The notes under the pieces are model-generated. The model did no database searches. It saw only the letters and a list, made by a program, of their open reading frames with translations, and was not told the origin of the DNA. A DNA stretch of 29,152 nt from a virus. The translations under genes and the position numbers were made by a program. The stretch covers positions 1-29,152 of IMG/VR virus record IMGVR_UViG_3300002906_000006. One strand, 5' to 3'. Positions 12,911 to 20,443 of this stretch are shown one piece after another. The first letter of the stretch is position 1. The number at the start of each line of letters is the position of its first letter.

Positions 12911-14182
12911 ATGATCAGCATTCCAGAAATCGCAATACTCAAGCATCTACTTGCGGTAGACAACTACAACAAGTATATCCGGTATATCGATATCTCCAAG
13001 GAATACCGAGAGCTATCGATCCTCTATCACACACTAGAAGCACTTCATCTGAAGTTTCCTGAAGTAGATAAGTCCGTCGATGAACTAGAGACATACGCTG
13101 CAGTCTGCTATCCGAATCTTGGTAAGTCGGAGAGAGACGCTATTGGAGACCTTTGTGAGCAAATCCGTACTACACAGATTAGCGATTCAGTTGCCAATGA
13201 GCTTCTGGCAACTATCCGTACACGAGCAGGAGCACGTGCTCTCGCGCTTGCTGCCTTCGAAGTCTCAGAGGGCCGCCGTGAGTCGTCGGCGCTTAAAGAA
13301 ATTTATGAAACAGTTAGTGAGCAATCTGACCTAGAGCAGGAACAACTAAGTGAGTCCAAGAATTTCGTTACTGACCGACTGGATGTTCTACACGAGCATA
13401 CGGTTAAGTCTGGGGGTCTCTATTGGCCTCTCCGTTGTCTTAACTTGTCTCTTGGGCCTCTTAGGCGTGGGGATTTTGGTTTTGCTTTTTCTAGGCCAGA
13501 AACTGGAAAGACAACGTTCCTATCTCATGCAGTTACCCACATGGCGTTCCAAGCTGCCGATCAAGGACTTGGACCAATCTGCTGGTTTAACAATGAGGAG
13601 CAGGGAGAGAAGGTCCGCGTTCGGACGTTCCAAAGCACCCTCGGCTACACCACCGACACCCTATTCCGGGACATAGAAGGTAATCAGAAGAAATACGATG
13701 ACCTCACGAAAGGTCTCATTAGAATCTACGATGATGCCTCTATCCATCGTAGAGACGTGGAATCTATTGTGGAGCAATTGGCTCCTAGTCTCATCATCTT
13801 CGACCAAATCGACAAGATTAAAGGATTCGATGCAGATAGACCAGATCTGGTATATGGTCGGATCTATCAATGGGCTCGGGAGCTTTCCAAGTCATATTGT
13901 CCTTGCATTGGGGTTTGCCAAGCAGACGGCACTGGAGAAGGTGTCAAGTGGCTCACCATGGGACATGTGGCAGAAGCCAAAACTTCTAAACAAGCGGAAG
14001 CTGATTGGATTCTTGGTATTGGCCGTTCTAATGAAGGCGGCACAGAAGATGTCAGGTACTTCAACATATCCAAGAACAAACTTATGGGTGATGCGAAATC
14101 CGATCCAGAACTCCGGCACGGGCGCTTCGATGTCTACATTAGACCACAGGTAGCAAGATACGAAGATTTACTAGAGGATTGA
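12911..14182 (+). CDS. Replicative DNA helicase, DnaB/T7 gp4B-like RecA-fold ATPase
   Basis: The 423-residue protein has an N-terminal helical region of about 150 residues and then a RecA-type ATPase: LRRGDFGFAFSRPETGKTTF, with the Walker A GKT at 199-201 in the DnaB-style context (R-P-x-x-GKT), and SLIIFDQIDKIKG as Walker B. The later GVCQADGTGEG and KTSKQAEADWILGIGR segments resemble the Gln switch and arginine-finger regions of DnaB helicases. It should unwind the fork as a hexamer with the separate primase at 10527. ATG at 12911 is preferred over 12872, which lies inside the promoter. AAGGG lies three bases before it. Confidence 0.85.
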   Translation: MISIPEIAILKHLLAVDNYNKYIRYIDISKEYRELSILYHTLEALHLKFPEVDKSVDELETYAAVCYPNLGKSERDAIGDLCEQIRTTQISDSVANELLATIRTRAGARALALAAFEVSEGRRESSALKEIYETVSEQSDLEQEQLSESKNFVTDRLDVLHEHTVKSGGLYWPLRCLNLSLGPLRRGDFGFAFSRPETGKTTFLSHAVTHMAFQAADQGLGPICWFNNEEQGEKVRVRTFQSTLGYTTDTLFRDIEGNQKKYDDLTKGLIRIYDDASIHRRDVESIVEQLAPSLIIFDQIDKIKGFDADRPDLVYGRIYQWARELSKSYCPCIGVCQADGTGEGVKWLTMGHVAEAKTSKQAEADWILGIGRSNEGGTEDVRYFNISKNKLMGDAKSDPELRHGRFDVYIRPQVARYEDLLED

Positions 14183-14183
14183 A

Positions 14184-14615
14184 ATGTACGATAAAGCGTA
14201 TTATCAAAGAAACAAAGATAAATATATTTTACAATCGCGTAAATGGAGAAAGTTGAATCCTAAGAAAGTTAAAGATGTACTAGAGCGATCACGGAAAAAC
14301 TTTCCTGAGCGCAAATTATTCAATAATGCCAAAGCTAGGGCTAAAAAATCAGGATTAGAATTTACTATACTGATAACAGATATTAAGATTCCGAATATTT
14401 GTCCGTTGCTTGGAACTAAATTGGATGCATGGGGACCATTGGACGGTTGTCCATCATTAGATAGAATTGATAACGGCCGTGGGTATACTCCAGATAATAT
14501 TTGGGTAATATCTACTCAGGCCAATCGTATGAAAAATACTGCATCAAAGTCTGAATTGATTACATTCGCAAAATCTATTCTTAACGAATTTCACGAAGAC
14601 ATTCTTGACGATTAA
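14184..14615 (+). CDS. HNH-type homing endonuclease-like protein
   Basis: The 143-residue protein has a Lys/Arg-rich N-terminus that begins YDKAYYQRNKDKY, and a C-terminal core with CPLLGTKLD, SLDRIDNGRGYTPDNIWVIS and ANRMKN. This is the pattern of a common phage HNH-family endonuclease in which DRID takes the place of the first His. GAGGA precedes the ATG, and it begins one base after the helicase stop. Its AT-rich codons (AAA, AAT, ATT) differ from the helicase, which suggests arrival as a mobile homing gene. It interrupts no reading frame. Confidence 0.75.
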   Translation: MYDKAYYQRNKDKYILQSRKWRKLNPKKVKDVLERSRKNFPERKLFNNAKARAKKSGLEFTILITDIKIPNICPLLGTKLDAWGPLDGCPSLDRIDNGRGYTPDNIWVISTQANRMKNTASKSELITFAKSILNEFHEDILDD

Positions 14616-14632
14616 CCAACAGGAACTTCACA

Positions 14633-15037
14633 ATGGCTAAGGCCAAAACCGTAGTACTTTTCGACGCCCGCGATTCCACCACCACCGAATACTTCCCAGG
14701 CTGCTGCGGCATTTCGGTTATTTACGATCTGTCGGCAGCCGAATACGCTGCTCCGATTACGGCAGCAGAAGAGCGGCGACTGACAAAGATCACCGGCGGA
14801 ACAGATGACGATGCCGCCGACAAAGCACAGGAAACTCTCGACGAAGCCCGTGAAACAGAAGATACCCAAGAGTCAAACGATGAAATGTTCGAAGAGACCT
14901 CGCTAGTGTTAGCGTCTACCATTCCGAGCCAAAAGACCGAAATCGCTGTTCTGGCAGCCAACGGCTTCAAGAAACTTACTTCATTCAGGAACCAAGGTGG
15001 TAATGTCGTAACCCTGTGGGGCCGTATTAACAAGTGA
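14633..15037 (+). CDS. GCCG-motif GNAT-like protein with acidic insertion
   Basis: The 134-residue product has YFPGCCGISVIYDLS near the N-terminus and ends NGFKKLTSFRNQGGNVVTLW. Both ends match the GNAT-like proteins at 1588 and 9313. The middle (about residues 55-90) is an Asp/Glu/Thr-rich, probably disordered insertion (TDDDAADKAQETLDEARE) where the others have the helix-strand of the fold. No acetyl-CoA loop is seen, so it may be a non-catalytic paralogue. AGGAA lies upstream of the ATG. GC-rich codons contrast with the HNH gene before it. Confidence 0.6.
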   Translation: MAKAKTVVLFDARDSTTTEYFPGCCGISVIYDLSAAEYAAPITAAEERRLTKITGGTDDDAADKAQETLDEARETEDTQESNDEMFEETSLVLASTIPSQKTEIAVLAANGFKKLTSFRNQGGNVVTLWGRINK

Positions 15038-15046
15038 GAGGAACAG

Positions 15047-15238
15047 TTGCCAAAAAACTCCGGAAGCAAGCCAACGGATCAAAACTTGCCTACAAATGGG
15101 CTAAAAGACTCTACAAAGCCAGAAAGCAAGGGCGAAATATATAAAACATTGCCGTGCGATCACATGCACCATGGATATTGTGGTTACTGTGGTTATGATG
15201 ATCCGTTTGACTTCTACGAGGATGCTCTAGGTGGCTGA
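15047..15238 (+). CDS. Small Cys/His-rich protein
   Basis: TTG at 15047 follows GAGAGGAAC. The first half is polar and low in complexity. The second half has CDHMHHGYCGYCGYDD, enough Cys and His for one zinc site. A GTG-started membrane ORF begins within its last codons. Function unknown. Confidence 0.5.
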   Translation: MPKNSGSKPTDQNLPTNGLKDSTKPESKGEIYKTLPCDHMHHGYCGYCGYDDPFDFYEDALGG

Positions 15239-15347
15239 AACCATTGTGGGTTGGGCAGGTGTATGTTTAGCAGTGGTCACTGTTTTTGTTGTTTGTGTTC
15301 TGCTACTTGCACTAACATATGTACTCCTCACCGGCCGGCGGCTATAA
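15231..15347 (+). CDS. 38-aa single-pass membrane protein
   Basis: GTG at 15231, nine bases after GAGG, starts a frame that overlaps the previous stop and encodes AETIVGWAGVCLAVV after the start, followed by a long hydrophobic helix and GRRL at the C-terminus (positive inside). It overlaps the next gene by 29 bases. The clean membrane helix argues that it is translated. Confidence 0.45.
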   Translation: MAETIVGWAGVCLAVVTVFVVCVLLLALTYVLLTGRRL

Positions 15348-15525
15348 GGTGGGTAAAGTTTTTGTTGCATTGGCAGGCTATGATTATGAAGGTGAGGCAG
15401 TTTTTGGGGTATTTACTACAAAAGAATTAGCTCAAAAACATTTGGATACTATTGATTCAAAATATTTTGATAGTCGAATGATTCATGAATATGAACTAGA
15501 TGTTGGTGAATCGTATCCTGGATGA
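15319..15525 (+). CDS. Hypothetical protein, 68 aa
   Basis: ATG at 15319 (MYSSPAGGYKVG), or possibly GTG at 15349, starts a compact alpha/beta-looking product with VFVALAGYDYEGE and VFTTKELAQKHLDTI. No family recognised. The stop overlaps the deaminase-like start (ATGA). Confidence 0.55.
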   Translation: MYSSPAGGYKVGKVFVALAGYDYEGEAVFGVFTTKELAQKHLDTIDSKYFDSRMIHEYELDVGESYPG

Positions 15526-15911
15526 CAATCCGTGTCGCGACGCTTGAAGCACGGAAGAGTATATTCTATAGGGCCCGAGTTGGCGCTGTGGTTTCTCGTA
15601 GTGGGCGGGTCCTCAGCCGCGGCCACAATTTTATCGGGAACACCCGCTACGTGGATCGACCCTATAAGGAATCTACCCATGCGGAAGTCTCCGCGATATC
15701 AAAGCTCCTCAAAGAAAATCGTGCTCATGAACTTGTGGCTTCCGTTCTTTTTGTTAGTCGCATCGGTAGGAACGGTAATTGTAGAATGGCAGCCCCTTGC
15801 GGAAATTGTGCGGCACTTATTCGATCCGTGGGTATTAAACGCGTTGTTTACACTGTAGATGCGAATCAAGTGATGAAAGAAACGATTCGCAACGGACACG
15901 AAGGTGCCTAG
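15522..15911 (+). CDS. Cytidine/deoxycytidylate deaminase-family protein
   Basis: ATG overlaps the previous stop. The 129-residue product has the zinc motif of the deaminase superfamily: THAEVSAI (His53, catalytic Glu55) and APCGNCAALI (Cys93, Cys96). VGAVVSRSGRVLSRGHN is the usual N-terminal strand pair. The family includes dCMP deaminase, cytidine deaminase and other nucleoside or base deaminases. The short length cannot separate these. It fits with the other nucleotide-metabolism genes in the window. Confidence 0.8.
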   Translation: MTIRVATLEARKSIFYRARVGAVVSRSGRVLSRGHNFIGNTRYVDRPYKESTHAEVSAISKLLKENRAHELVASVLFVSRIGRNGNCRMAAPCGNCAALIRSVGIKRVVYTVDANQVMKETIRNGHEGA

Positions 15912-16348
15912 TGCCGATACCTGCCATTCCCAAAAGATTTGTTGAAGTTACCTTAAAAGGCACGGGAGAAGTGAAAGCTTTCCCTATTTATTCGGATGAT
16001 CCAAATGAACACTGGGTAGTAATGCGGGAGGAAATAGGTATGTCCAATTGGGAGTCTTGGCGAATTACGGCCAATACTCTCATCCCGTGGGCTAATACGG
16101 AAATGCAGACCCTAAAAGCATCGTCTGACAAGAAACCACGGTTTATCATCATGCGTACCCGTCTCGATAACTTCGAAACGGATATCATCCGGTTTATGAT
16201 AGATGAAGAAGAACTAACCAAGTTTCTTCATCGTAGTAACAAAGCATTCAGTGAGAAATATTTTAATCTATTGTTTACGTATCGAGAGATCGGTCATATG
16301 GCAATCCGTACTGTCGATCTTAATGGTTATCTACGAACACTTAAATGA
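15911..16348 (+). CDS. Hypothetical protein, 145 aa
   Basis: GTG at 15911 shares a base with the previous TAG (TAGTG). The product has an N-terminal strand-rich part (RFVEVTLKGTGEVKAFPIY, HWVVMREE) and a helical C-terminal part. No motif recognised. The next gene starts within its stop (ATGA). Confidence 0.6.
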   Translation: MPIPAIPKRFVEVTLKGTGEVKAFPIYSDDPNEHWVVMREEIGMSNWESWRITANTLIPWANTEMQTLKASSDKKPRFIIMRTRLDNFETDIIRFMIDEEELTKFLHRSNKAFSEKYFNLLFTYREIGHMAIRTVDLNGYLRTLK

Positions 16349-16533
16349 GGATTTATGGAGCCAAGGGTACGCGCTTTAATTTTGCTGATCGAAAGGTCAC
16401 ACAGGAGTCGATCAAATGGTTCGGGGTCGAAAGCGAGAGGGACCTATGGCTCGATCATATCTCCCCACTCTGGGACATCACTGAGCCAAAGAATCTGGAA
16501 GTTCCTCTGCCGGAAATAGATGTCCGTGAATGA
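16345..16533 (+). CDS. Hypothetical protein, 62 aa
   Basis: ATG at 16345 overlaps the preceding stop. The product starts MRIYGAKGTRFNFADRK and is acidic at the C-terminus (LPEIDVRE). It overlaps the P-loop gene by 14 bases. No family recognised. Confidence 0.5.
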   Translation: MRIYGAKGTRFNFADRKVTQESIKWFGVESERDLWLDHISPLWDITEPKNLEVPLPEIDVRE

Positions 16534-16909
16534 CCCTAAGGTGCTCTACATCATCACCGGCGTGCCGGGGAGTGGTAAGTACACCTTGGCAACAATGCTC
16601 GCGCTACAGGAGCTTGTAGACTGTGTGTACGTGGAGAACAGCTTTGAGAAAGACAATACCCCGGATGATTCGTATGAAGCAGCCGCTTCTGCCATGGCAG
16701 CTAGTCGTAATATTGCTTTGTCTACCGAGTTTGATCCGGGACGTTATCGTGCTCTTGCAGTCCAGTTTAAATATGATATTGTTGAGATTGTCATGAAGAG
16801 TACATTCGAAAAGGATACTGGTACGTTGGATAAAGTTACGCCAGCGGAGATGAATAAATCGAAGTTAGAGCTTCAAAAGAGGCTTTCGGAAGATTGGGCA
16901 TTACTGTGA
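16520..16909 (+). CDS. Small P-loop NTPase/kinase-like protein
   Basis: The N-terminus reads VLYIITGVPGSGKYTLA (residues 8-24), a kinase-type P-loop after a hydrophobic strand. The usual Ser/Thr after GK is Tyr here, which should weaken Mg binding. At 129 residues it is short for a nucleotide or polynucleotide kinase and lacks a visible lid or Walker B, so it may be a trimmed or regulatory relative. A GTG start at 16526 is also possible. Confidence 0.6.
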   Translation: MSVNDPKVLYIITGVPGSGKYTLATMLALQELVDCVYVENSFEKDNTPDDSYEAAASAMAASRNIALSTEFDPGRYRALAVQFKYDIVEIVMKSTFEKDTGTLDKVTPAEMNKSKLELQKRLSEDWALL

Positions 16910-17100
16910 CATGTAAATCCGGGTGGTTAGAATGTATCTGTTTCTGCGGAAACTATAATGATTTTTCTACACCAGTAGAAGATATTCCGGGAATTATGTC
17001 ACCTATTCCAACAATAACAAAAAAGATAAATGGAAAAACAAAAAAGATACGCAATAATCGATATCGAAGCAACGACTTTCCAAAAAGGAAGTCCGTATAG
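16906..17100 (+). CDS. Hypothetical Cys-containing basic protein, 64 aa
   Basis: A GTG at 16906 overlaps the previous stop (GTGA). The product has CKSGWLECICFCGNY near the start, a possible zinc knuckle, and a Lys/Arg-rich tail that overlaps the polymerase gene by 71 bases. The tail may be only the overlap, and the gene is uncertain. Confidence 0.4.
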   Translation: MTCKSGWLECICFCGNYNDFSTPVEDIPGIMSPIPTITKKINGKTKKIRNNRYRSNDFPKRKSV

Positions 17101-18232
17101 TGCACGTAACAAACTCTGTTGTATCGGTATTAGTACCAATGGTATTTCTCATTGCTTGGATATCGAGTACTCCGGCAGACCCTATGCTGCCGCCATACGA
17201 ACAATTAAAGGAATTCTCGATCAAGTCGATATTATTGTTGGGTTTAATCTTAAGTATGACCTGGGTTGGTTAAAAAGATACGGCATCCGACTTGATCCTG
17301 GTCGGCATAGTATTTGGGACTGCCAGCTTGCTGAATTTGTGTTGGATAATCAGTCCAGAGCCTACCCAAGTCTGGCTGATTCACTCAGCAAATATATGCT
17401 TCCTGCTAAGTCTGATGTTGTTGCTCACGAATACTGGGAGCAAGGCTTGGATACACTTCAAGTCCCGTGGGACATCCTTAGTTCGTACAATATTACGGAT
17501 CTGGAGGTAACGGATGCACTGTACCAGAAACAATTGCAGCTTGTGCCTGACTCGAAGCGGAGTCTACTTAAGTTGCAAAACCAAGACCTGCTTGTACTGC
17601 TTGATATGGAGTTTAACGGCATCCGGTTCGACACTGGAGCTATGGCGAAAGAGGCGGAACACGTCCAAGCCTCAATGCTTCAAGTGGAAGCGGAGCTACA
17701 AGGATTTATTGATCATTGGCCTCGCTTTAATTGGGACAGCGGGGATCACCTATCTAGTCTATTGTATGGTGGCACAGTCTCGGTTGATGTAGCCACACCG
17801 TACGAAGCTGTCGCAAAGTCTGGCGAGTTAAAAGGCCAGACTGTAGTCAGGAACCGTTGGGAAACGGTAAGTAAGATCTTCCCCCGTCTAGTGGAACCTC
17901 TTGACGGATCAGAGCTTAAAAAGAGCACCGAAGGTGCCGGCTACTGGTCCGTCGAGGAATCAACACTCAGACAGCTTAGAGCTGATAAAAAAACTAAGAG
18001 GCTAATTGAGCTACTTCTAACTCGTTCTGAGTTGGAAAAATACCTCTCCACCTATCTAATTGGCATACCAGCACATGCCATCAAGTACGATTGGCAGGAC
18101 GGATTCATCCATGGGACATTCAACCAATGCAGAGTCGTAACAGGAAGGCTGTCGTCAGAAAAGCCGAATCAACAAAACTTCCCAAAAGAGATAGACCAAT
18201 TCATCGTAAGCCGATTTACACCTTCGGCCTAG
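17030..18232 (+). CDS. DNA polymerase, family A, N-terminal part (3'-5' exonuclease and thumb)
   Basis: The 400-residue ORF carries the DnaQ-like proofreading domain: IIDIEATTF (Asp11, Glu13, Exo I), GFNLKYDLGWL (Exo II) and YNITDLEVTDALY (Tyr153, Asp157, Exo III). A thumb region follows, then TGRLSSEKPNQQNFPK, the segment that precedes motif A in family A polymerases. It continues IDQFIVSRFTP and stops at TAG 18230, about five residues short of the catalytic Asp of motif A, which is in the next ORF. The protein must pair with the product at 18297 to make an active polymerase. Confidence 0.85.
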   Translation: MEKQKRYAIIDIEATTFQKGSPYSARNKLCCIGISTNGISHCLDIEYSGRPYAAAIRTIKGILDQVDIIVGFNLKYDLGWLKRYGIRLDPGRHSIWDCQLAEFVLDNQSRAYPSLADSLSKYMLPAKSDVVAHEYWEQGLDTLQVPWDILSSYNITDLEVTDALYQKQLQLVPDSKRSLLKLQNQDLLVLLDMEFNGIRFDTGAMAKEAEHVQASMLQVEAELQGFIDHWPRFNWDSGDHLSSLLYGGTVSVDVATPYEAVAKSGELKGQTVVRNRWETVSKIFPRLVEPLDGSELKKSTEGAGYWSVEESTLRQLRADKKTKRLIELLLTRSELEKYLSTYLIGIPAHAIKYDWQDGFIHGTFNQCRVVTGRLSSEKPNQQNFPKEIDQFIVSRFTPSA

Positions 18233-18234
18233 CA

Positions 18235-18303
18235 TATCCTAAACCAGAAGGAGGAGCATACTGCGGTATTTGTGATGGACCGTGGCCATGTAAATATTGT
18301 TAA
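18235..18303 (+). other. Insert between the polymerase halves with a four-cysteine motif
   Basis: Between the stop of the N-terminal part and the start of the C-terminal part, a third frame reads YPKPEGGAYCGICDGPWPCK and ends YC-stop at 18303. The four cysteines (CxxC-x6-CxxC spacing class) look like a zinc knuckle, but no start codon is close to it. It may be the end of a small inserted gene or chance. Confidence 0.3.
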
Positions 18304-19040
18304 TACATGCGGACGTACGTGGATTAGAAGTGGTCACTGCAGCCTATCTCTCCAGAGATAAGACGCTAATGGATGAAGTACTTAATAACAAGGACTTTCA
18401 TGCGGACAACCAAAAACTCTTCAAACTACTCGAAAGACGAATCGCCAAGATCTTCATCTTTAAACTCATTTATGGCGGAACACCCTTCGGCTACTCTGTT
18501 GATCCTATGTTCAATCATCTTAGCAACAGTGTTCATTTTTGGACGAAACTAGTTGATCAGTTCTACGAGAAGTATTCTGGCGTTAAGAAATGGCATGAGG
18601 AATTGGTACGCAAAGTCGTTGATACGGGTCGGCTTATTATGCCTACAGGCCGCGAATATCACTATCCCCGTCAAGATGTTGTCAATCGACTCTGGTACTG
18701 GCGACCCAAGATTCTTAATTATCCGGTACAGGGTACGGGCGCCGATATTGTCTGTATCGGACGTGTCACTGCGGCTAAGCGACTTGCCACAATGTACGAC
18801 CGTGGAAGAGTCCTCTGGCAATCTACTGTGCATGATTCGATTGATTTAGATGTTGACTTTGATGAGCAAGGAGCGTATAATATAGCTTATGAAATAGAGA
18901 AGTCTTTTAATGATGTGCCATTAAACTTTTACAGGCTTTTTGGAGTTAACTTCGATTTACCGATCAACGTTGAAGTAACTTACGGACCCAACTTAGAAGA
19001 TCAAAAACCATATGCAAGCAATCACAGTACTAGCAAGTAA
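18297..19040 (+). CDS. DNA polymerase, family A, C-terminal catalytic part (palm and fingers)
   Basis: The first possible start is TTG at 18297, because a TAA in frame ends at 18293. The product opens with motif A, LIHADVRGLEVV (Asp6 and Glu11 in the T7 D-x-x-G-L-E form), then motif B RRIAKIFIFKLIYGG (47-61) and motif C VLWQSTVHDSIDLDV (catalytic His-Asp at 179-180). The 247 residues are a palm-fingers half without a thumb. No good ribosome binding site is visible, so coupling to the upstream frames is likely. See the finding on the split polymerase. Confidence 0.82.
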   Translation: MLIHADVRGLEVVTAAYLSRDKTLMDEVLNNKDFHADNQKLFKLLERRIAKIFIFKLIYGGTPFGYSVDPMFNHLSNSVHFWTKLVDQFYEKYSGVKKWHEELVRKVVDTGRLIMPTGREYHYPRQDVVNRLWYWRPKILNYPVQGTGADIVCIGRVTAAKRLATMYDRGRVLWQSTVHDSIDLDVDFDEQGAYNIAYEIEKSFNDVPLNFYRLFGVNFDLPINVEVTYGPNLEDQKPYASNHSTSK

Positions 19041-19518
19041 AGTATCAGAAGCTGTCGCTAAGACAGGTAGAAGCTATAAGATTTGTGAACTCAACTATAA
19101 AACCGAGGAAGGCAAGGTCAAGGGTATGCGTATCTTTGGTTTTGGTCCTCAAAAGTCGGTATTCGATATAGCGGCTAAGTCCGAGAAAGGTGATGTTCTT
19201 AATGCAGTTTTTGAACAAGATGACAAAGGCTATTGGAGGTTTGGTAACTTGGAAAGCACAGGCCAAAAACGGGAGGCTACAGTTGAAGCTGTCGCTCCTC
19301 AACCGAGCACTCCAAGTCGGAGTGGCAATTGGGAAACAACCGAAGAAAGGGCTGCTAGACAAATCCTTATCGTCCGACAGTCCAGCGCTTCCACTGCAGT
19401 AGCTCTATCCGAAGCTAACAAGTCTAAGTCCTCAGTAGAGGATATTATCAAAGTAGCTAAAGAGATTGAAGCTTACGTATTGGGTAAACCAGCAGTCCAG
19501 TCCGGCGAGGTAGAGTAA
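19012..19518 (+). CDS. Probable single-stranded DNA-binding protein
   Basis: ATG at 19012 overlaps the polymerase end by 29 bases. The first 90 residues are strand-rich with GMRIFGFGPQKSVFDIAAK and GYWRFGNLE, which suits an OB-type fold, followed by a Thr/Ser/Pro linker, a helix and an acidic tail (SGEVE). The position right after the polymerase and the tail layout fit an SSB of phage type. Sequence similarity to a named SSB is not clear to me. Confidence 0.5.
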   Translation: MQAITVLASKVSEAVAKTGRSYKICELNYKTEEGKVKGMRIFGFGPQKSVFDIAAKSEKGDVLNAVFEQDDKGYWRFGNLESTGQKREATVEAVAPQPSTPSRSGNWETTEERAARQILIVRQSSASTAVALSEANKSKSSVEDIIKVAKEIEAYVLGKPAVQSGEVE

Positions 19519-19719
19519 ATGCTTAGAGAGGCATTCAAGGTAGTCATCAATCACGATAGCGGCTATCCGCACATCGTTAAGGTTGAGATTACCGATCTAG
19601 ACGGAGTGTCGTGGCGAGAAGCCAAGAAACAGCTTCGTAACTGGTTTCTTGATCAAGCCTATACACTTCGTAGTTTGAATCAAAAATCTTATTTTGAGGT
19701 ACACAATAATGTGGGATGA
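19519..19719 (+). CDS. Hypothetical protein, 66 aa
   Basis: ATG directly follows the previous stop. The product starts MLREAFKVVINHDSGYPHIV and has a WREAKKQLRNWFLDQA helix. No motif recognised. Confidence 0.55.
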   Translation: MLREAFKVVINHDSGYPHIVKVEITDLDGVSWREAKKQLRNWFLDQAYTLRSLNQKSYFEVHNNVG

Positions 19720-19957
19720 TCAAGAACTAGGAGAAACCGGAATGGGTAAAACCCGTGGTCGTAGTCTAAGCGTTTATATCACCGAGAAAACCAAGTATAA
19801 CAAAGATGAGAACAAATATGAACCAACCGGTAAATTCTCAGTATCAGTAACTTCCTCGGATACCGTAGATGGTGTTACCACCAGTAAGGGTACCAGTAAA
19901 GAGACCGAGACGTTTGCAGATGCCGAGAAACTAGTCGAGACTTTCCTCGCTAGCTAA
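19709..19957 (+). CDS. Hypothetical protein, 82 aa
   Basis: ATG at 19709 (MWDDQELGETGMGK) with AGGT upstream is preferred over TTG at 19694. The product is Thr/Ser/Lys-rich and strand-like (SLSVYITEKTKYN, KFSVSVTSSDTVDG) with a short acidic helix at the end. Unknown function. Confidence 0.55.
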   Translation: MWDDQELGETGMGKTRGRSLSVYITEKTKYNKDENKYEPTGKFSVSVTSSDTVDGVTTSKGTSKETETFADAEKLVETFLAS

Positions 19958-19963
19958 ATATTT

Positions 19964-20443
19964 ATGGCCCGCAAGAATCAATTTTCACCGAGACAATATA
20001 CAAATACTACGGCTAGTTGTAGTAAATGTAAATCAATGAAGCCTTTTAGCGAATTCTCCAAGGACAAGGGCTATCCAAGGGGAATTGGCTATTGGTGTAA
20101 AATTTGTGCGAATATAAACGCAAAAATACATCATAGATTACGTGTCAATGATCCGGAAATTAAATGGAAGTATTCCAGTCGCTATATTAAATCTCGATAT
20201 GGCATATCTTATGAACAATATATAGAAAAACTAGCTGATCAATTATTCGAATGTGCTATTTGTGGAACCTTCCTTGGATGGAAAACCGGATCAAATGTAC
20301 ATTTAGATCACGATCATAAAACAAATAAATTACGAGATTTTTTATGTGGTCATTGTAATCGCGGCCTTGGATCGTTTTTCGATGATCCAAAGCGTCTGGA
20401 TAATGCTATTGCGTATTTAGAAAGGCATCAATGCTCGCTTTAA
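19964..20443 (+). CDS. Endonuclease VII-like (His-Me finger) nuclease
   Basis: The 159-residue protein has two CxxC pairs in the first 50 residues (CSKCKSMKPFSEFSKDKG and CKICA) and, from about residue 107, CAICGTFLGW, then HLDHDHKTNKLRDFLCGHCN and GLGSFFDDP. This matches the recombination endonuclease VII family (T4 gp49-like), with the catalytic DHD and structural cysteines. Family members include Holliday-junction resolvases and free-standing homing enzymes. Here AT-rich codons, the extra zinc module and insertion between unrelated genes favour a homing-type gene. T7-type endonuclease I at 21383 already offers resolvase activity. Confidence 0.8.
   Translation: MARKNQFSPRQYTNTTASCSKCKSMKPFSEFSKDKGYPRGIGYWCKICANINAKIHHRLRVNDPEIKWKYSSRYIKSRYGISYEQYIEKLADQLFECAICGTFLGWKTGSNVHLDHDHKTNKLRDFLCGHCNRGLGSFFDDPKRLDNAIAYLERHQCSL

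Noticed and set aside
12690-13062. ORFs of 61 and 88 codons in the structured RNA region and its downstream flank
   Set aside because: Their translations have no protein-like pattern, cross the T arm and promoter, and lack ribosome binding sites.
18181-18187. Slippery heptamer CCCAAAA as -1 frameshift that rejoins the polymerase halves
   Set aside because: The shift would enter the frame that ends at 18303, not the motif A frame, and would lose the IDQFIVSRF segment that belongs to the polymerase.
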